From Undibacterium sp. (lineage in GTDB: Bacteria; Pseudomonadota; Gammaproteobacteria; Burkholderiales; Burkholderiaceae_D): a DNA stretch of 64,000 nucleotides. Every line of letters starts with the position of its first letter. The stretch's first letter is position 1. Positions 9,548 to 18,488 of the stretch are shown in pieces. Position numbers and translations under genes: made by a program. The notes under the pieces are model-generated. The model saw only the letters and a program-made list of their open reading frames with translations. It was not told the DNA's origin and ran no database searches. The DNA is taken from positions 58,321 through 122,320 of the forward strand of contig NZ_JAUSFI010000088.1 in NCBI RefSeq assembly GCF_030651495.1, read 5' to 3'.

Positions 9548-10600
9548 TTAGTCGAGCCTTTCTATCCAAAAAGATGAAGTGGTCGAGTCAGTCCATGCCG
9601 CCTCTGAAAAGGCTTGGATGAACAATGGCAATTGCTGCGCCGGCAGATGATCGATGCCAGCCGATGCCGCTCGTCCATCACCGCCAAACAGGCGTGCAAA
9701 GTATGCGGCACCGTGTGGTGCATCCAAAGGTGCGCGCACGCTGACCTGAAGATCTCCCTTAGCCGTTTGTTTCAAAAGCGCATGCGCCTGGCCGGGATGA
9801 CTGATGGCGAGCATATTTCCCAGACTTCCTATAATGCGCCGACTCCAGGGCGCGTCAGGTAGCAGGTATACCATGCTGCCGCCATCTTGCCAGTAAGGCG
9901 CAATATCTTGCGCCTGTCGTAAATCTTGCAGACGTTGCTTTTCAAGCTCTTGCCCCAGAGATTCTTGCGCCAGAAAGTCAAGTGGATCAGGGTAACCGAT
10001 CAAGACCCTGTATAGATCCGCCGGAGCTATACAGGCATCCTGTTCACAGTCGCCATAAGCATTATAGTTAATTGATTCTCCCAGTATTCTGAGGCGCTGG
10101 CGGTCTGTCATGCTTAGCCCGAATTGAGTGGCGAGAGCATCGGCGACATCGATCAGATTATCACCATATGTGCCGACGATCGCCCAACCGCGAAACCGGC
10201 CACCTAGATACCGATCCATCAACAAACAAGTGCACACATCCGAAGCAAGATCAATGTGCGTCTTAAGCAAGGGATGGACGGGGATTTCTCCCGCTTCGTG
10301 ATGGTCAAAATAGGTCACCTTGACTCCATTATCTAGCAGATGCATTAATGCCTGGCAATTGCGCCGCATCGACAAATCACATACCAGTACCTCGTCACCA
10401 GATATCGCAGACACCCGCTGGAGTAATTCTATATCGCGCTTGAGCCCCGTAACGAGGCGCGCGTCACGCGGCGCATGCAGACGCCACTGGATTACCGAAC
10501 ACAGGCCGTCGGCATCGCCGTTGCAGACATCAATATAGGTCTTCGTTGCAGTCAATTTCCGCTCCGGATTGTATTGCAGCCTTCCCGTTTGCATCGCCAT
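9548..10600 (-). CDS. DHH-family phosphoesterase
   Basis: DVCNGDADGLCSVIQW, VCDLS, VTYFDHHEAG motifs; DHHA1-like FGGDGRAASAGIDHLP; TAA stop directly abuts the ATG of the PRPP-synthetase paralogue. Confidence 0.82.
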   Translation of the reverse strand: MAMQTGRLQYNPERKLTATKTYIDVCNGDADGLCSVIQWRLHAPRDARLVTGLKRDIELLQRVSAISGDEVLVCDLSMRRNCQALMHLLDNGVKVTYFDHHEAGEIPVHPLLKTHIDLASDVCTCLLMDRYLGGRFRGWAIVGTYGDNLIDVADALATQFGLSMTDRQRLRILGESINYNAYGDCEQDACIAPADLYRVLIGYPDPLDFLAQESLGQELEKQRLQDLRQAQDIAPYWQDGGSMVYLLPDAPWSRRIIGSLGNMLAISHPGQAHALLKQTAKGDLQVSVRAPLDAPHGAAYFARLFGGDGRAASAGIDHLPAQQLPLFIQAFSEAAWTDSTTSSFWIERLD

Positions 10601-10994
10601 TTTTTCTGATGCCTATTTTTCAGCAAAACGGATTCACTATCCTTGTGAAAACTCAAAAAAACACGCACAAGGTGGCTGGAAGAATCTGACCAGAGTGACA
10701 CTTGAACGGTTTCCATCGGGAAAGCGAGCAGGCATTTTATGGCTTACTTATCTTTTTTAAATCGCCCTATTTTTCCGGCCCGCCGCATCAACTTTTTGAG
10801 GATGCTGTGACGATCCAACAAAATTGAGAAGTATATTGAAGTGGATTAAAGCCGTCAGTATCAGCTTTGATTGAGAGTTTTGGTCAGTTGCGATTCATTG
10901 ATCGCTGTGCAATTTTAGATTTTTTGCAAGAAGCTCGCTGCTAGTGATTTTGCGAAACTACTTCATTAATCAATAACGTAAGTCATTGATTCTA

Positions 10995-11068
10995 TGGAGC
11001 GGGTGAAGGGAATCGAACCCTCGTCGTAAGCTTGGGAAGCTTCTGCTCTACCATTGAGCTACACCCGC
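10995..11068 (-). tRNA. tRNA-Gly(CCC) with encoded CCA
   Basis: Reverse complement GCGGGTGTAGCTCAATGGTAGAGCAGAAGCTTCCCAAGCTTACGACGAGGGTTCGATTCCCTTCACCCGCTCCA folds as a cloverleaf; anticodon loop TTCCCAA. Confidence 0.95.
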
Positions 11069-11183
11069 GAAGCCCTCATTTTACGCGGGTTTAGCAGGTG
11101 TTGGCAAACTTATCAAATGGCAACTGTGATGAAATATGGTAGACGCCCATTCTTGCCGAAGACGAGATCCGTCATTTCAATTG

Positions 11184-12236
11184 TCAGGCGTTTTCTTTTT
11201 CTTCGGAAAATAGATCCCAGGTTGCGATAAACATCGCTGCGATCACAGGACCAATGACGAAACCGTTAAGACCAAAGACAAAAATACCACCCATGGTCGC
11301 GAGTAGAACAATATAGTCTGGCATCTGCGTATCTTTGCCGACTAATATTGGCCGTAAAATATTGTCAATCAGGCCGATCACGAATATTCCATACAAAATC
11401 AATGTCACACCTTGCCAGGTGGCGCCTGTCACAAGAAAATACATTGCCACTGGTGCCCAGATGAGCCCAGAGCCTATCGCCGGCAACAAAGACATGACTG
11501 CCATCAAGACGCTCCATAGCAGCGGGCCCTGCACACCGAGAAACCAGAACATGGCACCACCCAATGCACCTTGCGTCGCAGCGACCATAATATTGCCTTT
11601 GATCGTGGCGCGAATCACGGCAACAAACTTGGTAAATAACTGCTGCGTATGCTCCTGCTTCAGCGGAAGCGTTTGTTGGAGTTTTTCCACCAGAGTTTCG
11701 CCATCACGCAACAGAAAAAATAACAGATAGAGCATGATGCCTATACTGATACCAAATCCTGCGGTGATTTGCCCAATGCTAAGTGCTTTAGCAGCAATAA
11801 ACTGACTGCCTTGAGTCGCCGCAGTTGATAAAGTGCTTTTCAATGTGGAAATATCGCCCAGCCCGAATCGAGACAAGAGATTAGATATCCAGCTTGGCAG
11901 GGAGTTAATAATTTGCTGAAAGTAGGTACCAAAATCAAGTTGACCTGAACGTAATTTTTCATAGAAAGCGGTCCCCTCCTGCAATAGAGACGAAGCGATC
12001 AGTGCCAGTGGAAAAAATACGGCAATCAGAAATAGGAGTAATGTCATGAATGCAGCCAGATTTTGTCGCTGCCCTGTCCATTTAAGCAGGTGGCGATGAA
12101 GTGGTGCAAAAAGTATCGTTAAAACAATCCCCCAAAAGATCGCGCCATAAAATGGCAAAAGTATCCATGCGAATGCCAGCGAAACGGCGATCAATAAAAA
12201 TATAAATGCTTGGTGCTGGGGTGCTCGGTGAGTCAT
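11184..12236 (-). CDS. AI-2E family transporter (YdiK/PerM-like permease)
   Basis: Multiple TM segments; FFLLRDGETLVEKL, GLIDNILRPILVGKDTQMPDYIVLLATMGGIFVFGLNGFVIGPVIAAMF typical of the family. Confidence 0.9.
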   Translation of the reverse strand: MTHRAPQHQAFIFLLIAVSLAFAWILLPFYGAIFWGIVLTILFAPLHRHLLKWTGQRQNLAAFMTLLLFLIAVFFPLALIASSLLQEGTAFYEKLRSGQLDFGTYFQQIINSLPSWISNLLSRFGLGDISTLKSTLSTAATQGSQFIAAKALSIGQITAGFGISIGIMLYLLFFLLRDGETLVEKLQQTLPLKQEHTQQLFTKFVAVIRATIKGNIMVAATQGALGGAMFWFLGVQGPLLWSVLMAVMSLLPAIGSGLIWAPVAMYFLVTGATWQGVTLILYGIFVIGLIDNILRPILVGKDTQMPDYIVLLATMGGIFVFGLNGFVIGPVIAAMFIATWDLFSEEKENA

Positions 12237-12475
12237 AGGTAATCCGGTTGAACTTGCCAGGGCTTTTCCATCCAATTATTGTCTAGAAGCAGGCTTAGTG
12301 ATGCAAGTATATGATGCGGAGATCCTGTTTAAGGTCCCACGAATCTCATCGTGACATTTGCACAGAGAATTTACCATGAACAATATATGGCAACGCTTAT
12401 TTTCCATCAAGCTGAACTGGCATATAGCAACTGAAACTTGCTAATTTGAGCCAGGTCAAAAAATAGTGTGAACGC

Positions 12476-12540
12476 GTAGTTAATCTACGTAGTTAATCTA
12501 CGTAGTTAAGCTAGGTAGTTAAGCTAGGTAGTTAAGCTAC
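12476..12540. repeat. Tandem repeat, 5 x 13 bp (GTAGTTAATCTAC / GTAGTTAAGCTAG / GTAGTTAAGCTAC)
   Basis: Five consecutive 13-bp units read directly. Confidence 0.95.
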
Positions 12541-12788
12541 GAAGCTAAGTAAACATGGTATGTCGTTTATTCTCATGTCAAAATGACGCCAAAATTTGGT
12601 GGATGATGATGGGGATTTTTTCGGCGCCTGCGAAGGTCATTTAGTTTCACCGGCAAAATCTCATTCCACATTCAACAATAAAAATAGCTTCTTAAAAGAA
12701 ATATCGAGTCAGCAAAGGCGACCCGGCAACTACTCAGTCACTCGGACACTGACAAAGTTCTATCTTTTACGTCCAAAAAGAAATAAAA

Positions 12789-12824
12789 AAAATGGGAATG
12801 GCCATTACTGGCCATTCCCATTTT
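12789..12824. terminator. Bidirectional intrinsic terminator downstream of the porin gene
   Basis: AAAATGGGAATGGCCA-TTAC-TGGCCATTCCCATTTT: 16-bp perfect stem, 4-nt loop, A/T flanks. Confidence 0.9.
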
Positions 12825-12862
12825 GTCAAATTCGATCAAATCAGGCTTACGCCTGAGTTTGA

Positions 12863-13849
12863 TTAGAATGCGTGACGAACACCAACGTTGAACAGTTTGT
12901 CTGTTGCGCCTTTTGCACCAGCATTAACAGCAACGTTTACATCATTCTTAGTTTGGGAGAATGAAGTGTACAAGTTTGTACGCTTAGACAGGCTGTATGT
13001 ATAACCGATAGCGTATTGCTGAGCAGTTGTATCATTAAAATCTTTAACGCTTGAGTTAGTGTAGTCAGCCAAGAATGCGCCGGCACCAACAGGAACTGTT
13101 GCACCAATCATCCAAACATTAGCTTTGACTGAGCTACCAGCGAAACTAGTTTTGACTTGTTCGTAGGCTGCGTGAGCTTTTGCTACGTTGAAATCATAAG
13201 AACCACCAACCAATACTTTTTCTACGTCAGCACCAACAACAACTACATCTTTAGCTTTTTCGTATACCAAGCTAGCCAATACTGGGCCTGCATTGTATGT
13301 ACCAGACAAAGAAACGATACCTTGCTTAGAAGTGCTACCAGCTTGCTCGCCGAAAGAATATTGAGCTGCGCCAACAAAACCACTCAAGCTATTAGTTGTG
13401 TAAGTAGCTGCATTGTCAAAACGTGTAACTGTACCGAACAAACGGTTCATGTTACCAGCCAAACCAACACCAAACGGATCGATAGACTCAGAAGCAACAT
13501 AAGTCAAAGACTTTTGACGACCAAGATTGATCGAACCGAAATTAACAGAAGACAAACCAACGTAAGCTTGACGACCGAATGTAACGCCATCAGAAGCGCC
13601 TGTATCAGTTTTCAGACCCATTTCCAATACGAAATTAGCTTTCAAACCGTTACCGAGGTCTTCAGTACCTTTGAAACCTAAACGTGAACCAGATTGCAGG
13701 CCACTGTCCAAAGATGTTTTAGTAGCAACGCCGTTGTCATCGCGAGCCAAACCCATGTCTACGACGCCGTAGACAGTAACAGCGGATTGAGCCAAAGCGG
13801 CGCCGGAGAAAGCACTCATCAGAGCAAGTGCGAGGAATGATTTTTTCAT
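12863..13849 (-). CDS. Gram-negative general porin (betaproteobacterial type)
   Basis: MKKSFLALALMSAFSGAALAQSAVTVYGVVDMGLARD signal and first strand; C-terminal NVGVRHAF. Confidence 0.95.
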   Translation of the reverse strand: MKKSFLALALMSAFSGAALAQSAVTVYGVVDMGLARDDNGVATKTSLDSGLQSGSRLGFKGTEDLGNGLKANFVLEMGLKTDTGASDGVTFGRQAYVGLSSVNFGSINLGRQKSLTYVASESIDPFGVGLAGNMNRLFGTVTRFDNAATYTTNSLSGFVGAAQYSFGEQAGSTSKQGIVSLSGTYNAGPVLASLVYEKAKDVVVVGADVEKVLVGGSYDFNVAKAHAAYEQVKTSFAGSSVKANVWMIGATVPVGAGAFLADYTNSSVKDFNDTTAQQYAIGYTYSLSKRTNLYTSFSQTKNDVNVAVNAGAKGATDKLFNVGVRHAF

Positions 13850-14219
13850 AATGTAGTATCCAAAATATAAAATTTGATTTTTGCTGCAATACAATAATAC
13901 ACGCAGCAAAAACAGGATTGCAGGTCTTATTTAAAACATTAGCGTATTGATACACACTAATGACAACAAGCACTATACCTGCGGAAAGTGACAATTTGAT
14001 GAATTCACAAAATGCCGCCAGTTACAAACAAACAACAACCAGTAACGCTTTTGTCTCTGTCACATAAAACACGCAGCGTTTTTATAAAAAAACAAAAAGC
14101 GCTTGTTTGATGCGGCTTTAACAAATTGGTTCACATTATAAACAAAAAAGTATCATGCTGCATAGCACCAATCAAATAGGGTAACTTGAAAGTATTTCAA
14201 GCCCATTGATGAAATATTT

Positions 14220-15455
14220 TTATCCTATTGTTGTTATTGCCTGATCATGCTGCCCCGTCATAGCGCGCCAATAGTTACGCCCGACATACCAGAGCACCAT
14301 TCCAGCGGTTGCAAAGGCCAGTTGTCCACACGCCAGCAACAAAACAGAGTGATCTAATAAAGGGGCAATTACTCCGGCAACGATCGCCCCCAATAAGGTC
14401 AACATAGCAGACTGACATGACGCAACGATGCCACGTATATGAGGAAAAAGATCAAGTACCCGCAAGGTCGCTGGGGGTGCCACCAGCGACATGCCAAAGG
14501 TATAAAAAAATAAAGGAATCACTGACCACGGCAACATCGGTGGCCAAATCAGATGAAACAGCACATTGAATAAGGAAGCCCCCAGCAAAAAAACAAAACC
14601 TATACTGACCTGTGTCCAGGCAGATATTTTTCCCGCCAGCCGATTTGCGACCAGCGCGCCAAAAAAAATCCCCGCGACCGAGGGCACAAATTGCCAGCCA
14701 AACTGATCTAGCCCCAGTTTTAGATGTTGGGTGATAAATGCGGGAGCAGCCGACACATACAAGAACATGCCAGCAAAATTGCAGGCAATCGTCCCTGATT
14801 TCAAGTGAAACAAGGGCGATTTGAAGACGTTTTTATAACTTTCCCATAGGAATTTGGCGCTAAATGGCTGCCGTTTATTCGCTGGCAGAGATTCAGGCAA
14901 CCATCGGTAGCATGCCCATAACAAGGCCAGCGTGTAGACAAATAACAACAAAAAAATGTTGCGCCAGCTCATGTAACTGACTATCCAGCCACCGATGATA
15001 GGCGCAATGGCAGGCGCAATCGAAAAAATCATGGTCACTAAAGAAAGTAACCGTTCGGCTGGTGCCCCCGCATACAAATCGCGAATAATGGCACGCCCGA
15101 CCACCACTCCAGCTCCCGCAGAGACGCCTTGCAAAATACGGAAACCCCAGAGATAGTGAACGCTATGGGCTGATGCGCAACCAAAGGAGGCGACAGCAAA
15201 AATTGCCAGCGCTACTAAAATCACATTCCGGCGCCCAAATGCATCTGACAAGGCACCATGCCATAGCGTCATCGCAGCAAAAGACAACATGTACGCGGTC
15301 AGCGTTTGTTGCACTTCAATTGCACTGGCATGCAAACTCGACTGTATGGCCGGGAAAGCAGGAAGATAGGTATCGATGGAAAAAGGGCCAAGCATGGCGA
15401 GAGCCGCCAGCAAAGTGGCGAGTCCGGCGTTGCCGGACTTAATAGACATAGACAT
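14220..15455 (-). CDS. Bcr/CflA family MFS multidrug efflux transporter
   Basis: LGPFSIDTYLPAFPAIQSSLHASAIEVQQTLTAYML, GALSDAFGRRNVIL, RILQGVSAGAGVVVGRAIIRDLY. Confidence 0.9.
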   Translation of the reverse strand: MSMSIKSGNAGLATLLAALAMLGPFSIDTYLPAFPAIQSSLHASAIEVQQTLTAYMLSFAAMTLWHGALSDAFGRRNVILVALAIFAVASFGCASAHSVHYLWGFRILQGVSAGAGVVVGRAIIRDLYAGAPAERLLSLVTMIFSIAPAIAPIIGGWIVSYMSWRNIFLLLFVYTLALLWACYRWLPESLPANKRQPFSAKFLWESYKNVFKSPLFHLKSGTIACNFAGMFLYVSAAPAFITQHLKLGLDQFGWQFVPSVAGIFFGALVANRLAGKISAWTQVSIGFVFLLGASLFNVLFHLIWPPMLPWSVIPLFFYTFGMSLVAPPATLRVLDLFPHIRGIVASCQSAMLTLLGAIVAGVIAPLLDHSVLLLACGQLAFATAGMVLWYVGRNYWRAMTGQHDQAITTIG

Positions 15456-15548
15456 GAGAACACTTAATATTGAAGCAGCCAATCTGGCTTAGATTGGCTG
15501 CTAAGGAATGTCAAAACGGACATAAAGACCAACATTTACAGGCAGCGC

Positions 15549-17033
15549 TTAGATCCCGCCCATACACAGATACTTCATTTCAAGATATTCATCCATCCCG
15601 TATTTAGAACCTTCGCGCCCCAGGCCCGATTGCTTCACGCCACCAAATGGCGATACTTCATTCGAGATCAGACCGGTATTGATGCCGACCATGCCGTACT
15701 CAAGTTTTTCTGCCACGCGCCAGACGCGTCCGATATCACGCGAGTAAAAATACGATGCCAGGCCAAAATCAGTACTATTCGCCGCAGCAATGACTTCTTC
15801 CTCGGTTTTAAATCTAACCACCGCTGCCACCGGGCCGAAAGTTTCTTCGCGCATCACTTGCATATTCTCGGTGACATTCGACAGCACGGTCGGTTCATAA
15901 AACAGTGCCCCCGCTGTATGTTTTTTGCCGCCTGCCAATATTGTCGCACCTTTTGCCAGCGCATCGGCCACGTGCTCTTCAACTTTAGCCACGGCTTGCG
16001 CATCAATCATCGGACCTTGACTGACACCCGCTTCAGCACCATTTCCGACCTTGATTTTTTGTGCGCCCGCGGCCAGCTTTTCAACGAATGCATCATAGAT
16101 GGATTCATGCGCGTAAAAGCGATTGGTGCAGACGCAGGTCTGGCCAGCATTGCGAAATTTAGACTGCAATGCGCCTTCTACTGCCGCATCCAGATCGGCA
16201 TCGTCAAAAACGATAAATGGCGCATGCCCGCCCAATTCAAGCGCCAGTTTTTTGACTGTAGGCGCGCATTGCCGCATTAAAATCCGCCCCACCGGGGTTG
16301 ATCCGGTAAACGATAAATGCCGCACGACAGAACTATCACACAACACGGACCCAACGGCGATGGACTGCTCGGCGTCTGCGGTAATCACGTTGATGACGCC
16401 TGCTGGCAAGCCCGCCCGGTGTGCCAACTCGACCAGCGCCAGCGCCGACAACGGGGTTTGTTCAGCCGGCTTGATCACGATCGTGCAACCGGCGGCAACC
16501 GCCGGGGCGACCTTGCGGGTAATCATCGCCAGCGGAAAATTCCATGGCGTAATCGCGGCACAGACGCCGATCGGCTGGCGCAATACCAAGGTACGCTTAT
16601 CGCTCCAGGTAGAGGCCAGCACATCGCCGGAAACCCGCTTCGCTTCTTCGGCAAACCATTCGATAAAACTGGCGCCATACAGGACTTCGCCCTTGGCTTC
16701 TGCCAGCGGCTTGCCTTGCTCTGCCGTCATCAATGCGGCCAGATCATCGGCATGTGCCACGATCAGGTCAAACCACTTGCGCATCAGCGCCGCTCGCTCT
16801 TTACCGGTTTTGGCCGCCCAGGCAGGAAACGCCTGCTGCGCGGCATCAATTGCCATTTGAGTCTGTTGCACGCCCATATTCGGTACGCGCCCGATGATTG
16901 CACCACTAGCCGGATTGGTGACGTCAAAGCTCAGCTCGGCGCTTTGCCATTGGCCATTGATATAGGCTTGATGACGCAATAGCATCGCATCTTTGAGTAT
17001 GACAGTAGGTGCATGGACGGGGGCTTGCGACAT
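15549..17033 (-). CDS. gabD: NAD(P)-dependent succinate-semialdehyde dehydrogenase
   Basis: TPWNFPLAMITRKVAPAVAAGCTIVIKPAEQTPLSA, LELGGHAPFIVFDDADLDAAVEGA, FRNAGQTCVCTNR, GVKQSGLGREGSKYGMDEYLE. Confidence 0.92.
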   Translation of the reverse strand: MSQAPVHAPTVILKDAMLLRHQAYINGQWQSAELSFDVTNPASGAIIGRVPNMGVQQTQMAIDAAQQAFPAWAAKTGKERAALMRKWFDLIVAHADDLAALMTAEQGKPLAEAKGEVLYGASFIEWFAEEAKRVSGDVLASTWSDKRTLVLRQPIGVCAAITPWNFPLAMITRKVAPAVAAGCTIVIKPAEQTPLSALALVELAHRAGLPAGVINVITADAEQSIAVGSVLCDSSVVRHLSFTGSTPVGRILMRQCAPTVKKLALELGGHAPFIVFDDADLDAAVEGALQSKFRNAGQTCVCTNRFYAHESIYDAFVEKLAAGAQKIKVGNGAEAGVSQGPMIDAQAVAKVEEHVADALAKGATILAGGKKHTAGALFYEPTVLSNVTENMQVMREETFGPVAAVVRFKTEEEVIAAANSTDFGLASYFYSRDIGRVWRVAEKLEYGMVGINTGLISNEVSPFGGVKQSGLGREGSKYGMDEYLEMKYLCMGGI

Positions 17034-17171
17034 ACGAATCTCCGGCGGAATAATTGAGCCGACTAGCTTACCGCAAACAAGTCGCCCGTGCAGAAGCATG
17101 CAAATTTTTCACCTGTGATCAATCGACAAAATCCATCCGCCATCCATTGAATGCCCGCGCGCTGATACACA

Positions 17172-17864
17172 TTAATTTACCGGAGGGCGCAGCTTGGTCA
17201 CATGGCGGACAAAATCGGGCAAGCGGCGTCCCGGTACATCCGGATACACTGCGCCGCTCTGCAGACCGGCAACTCTATCGACGCGAAAAGAACGAAAATC
17301 CTGGCGATTGGCGCACCACGCGGCGATCAGCCAGGTGCCGCCCCAAAAATACAGCGCCAATGGCCAGATCCAGCGCTGTGTGGTTTTTTGTGCCGCATCG
17401 GCATAATCTAGCTGCAACTGCACTCGCCCAGCGATGGCTTGCCGCACGCTCTCGAGTCGCTCGCCATGTTGCGGATCGAGATGAAAGGAAGGCGCAAATA
17501 AGGGTGTGGCTTCGACAAAATCACGCTGCTCTTTCGGCAAAGCCAGTGCCACTTTCGCCAGCACGGCGGCACCCGACGCCGCCAATTGCGGTCCGCCCCA
17601 GGCCTGTACCATACGCATGCCCGCCACCAGCGCATCGAGCTCATCGACAGAAAACATCAGCGGCGGCAACTCGTAGCCCTGCTTGACCCGATAGCCGACC
17701 CCGGCTTCGCCCTCGACCGGCACGCCGGACAAAGACAAGTCGCGGATATCGCGGTAAATCGTACGCTCCGAGACCTTGAGCCATACTGCCAATTGCTGCG
17801 CCGTGGTCAGCCGGCGGCCTCGTAGATACTGGGCGATCTGGAATAAGCGGTCAGCACGGCGCAT
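17172..17864 (-). CDS. YafY-type HTH/WYL transcriptional regulator
   Basis: MRRADRLFQIAQYLRGRRLTTAQQLAVWLKVSERTIYRDIRDLSLSGVPVEGEAGVGYRVKQGYELPPLMFSVDE. Confidence 0.9.
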   Translation of the reverse strand: MRRADRLFQIAQYLRGRRLTTAQQLAVWLKVSERTIYRDIRDLSLSGVPVEGEAGVGYRVKQGYELPPLMFSVDELDALVAGMRMVQAWGGPQLAASGAAVLAKVALALPKEQRDFVEATPLFAPSFHLDPQHGERLESVRQAIAGRVQLQLDYADAAQKTTQRWIWPLALYFWGGTWLIAAWCANRQDFRSFRVDRVAGLQSGAVYPDVPGRRLPDFVRHVTKLRPPVN

Positions 17865-17895
17865 GATTTGTTCCGGTAAGAAAATGAAAAGTGAC

Positions 17896-17974
17896 CAGGC
17901 CCGGCGCGCATATCCCATGCGCTTCTCCAGCCATGCAGGCTGAAGAAGCGCATGGATAGTGCGTGTCGGGCCTG
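17896..17974. repeat. REP-like long inverted repeat, copy 2
   Basis: CAGGCCCGGCGCGCATATCCCATGCGCTTCT (17896-17926) vs reverse complement of 17944-17974, 25/31 matches; inner CAGCC-ATGCA-GGCTG hairpin. Confidence 0.8.
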
Positions 17975-18026
17975 CTCACTATTCGGTTTTTGATGGAGCA
18001 TGCACAATAAACAATGCAGGCTAACC

Positions 18027-18392
18027 CTAGTTCATTGCATGCAGCCCCAGGCGATTACCTTCGGTGTCATGAAAATAAGCGATATAGCCATGGTCTTGCG
18101 GCAATGCCATTTTAGCCATCTTGATCTGGCCACCGGCAGCTTCTATCCGGCCCAGCACTGCATCAATCGAAGGGCTGGCATCGAGATAGATGACGACGCC
18201 ATCGGCGCCTGGTGTATACCCCTCACCGTGAATCACGCAACCGGCGCCGTCATCCGGCGTGTGCGAAAACACGCCCATCTGAAACGCTCCAAATGGCTGT
18301 ATGCGTAATTGCGTATCAAACACGGCCTGATAAAAATCGACTGCACGCTGGAAGTTACTCGACGGGATTTCAAACCATTCTACTTTTTTCAT
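18027..18392 (-). CDS. VOC (glyoxalase/bleomycin resistance fold) family protein
   Basis: KVEWFEIPSSNFQRAVDFYQAVFDTQL ... GRIEAAGGQIKMAKMALPQDHGYIAYFHDTEGNRLGLHA. Confidence 0.9.
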   Translation of the reverse strand: MKKVEWFEIPSSNFQRAVDFYQAVFDTQLRIQPFGAFQMGVFSHTPDDGAGCVIHGEGYTPGADGVVIYLDASPSIDAVLGRIEAAGGQIKMAKMALPQDHGYIAYFHDTEGNRLGLHAMN

Positions 18393-18488
18393 GATGTGCT
18401 TTCGTTGTTTAGCCGGATTGGCATGGGCACATCATGATCCCCTGCTCCTGACAGCGTTATGTCAGGAGTCTTTATTTATTTTTTAAAC

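Noticed and set aside
12476-12540. CRISPR array
   Set aside because: Units are 13 bp and contiguous with no spacers; no cas genes in the window.
16123-16982. Plus-strand ORFs of 221-245 aa within the aldehyde dehydrogenase gene
   Set aside because: Antisense to a well-supported gabD-like gene.
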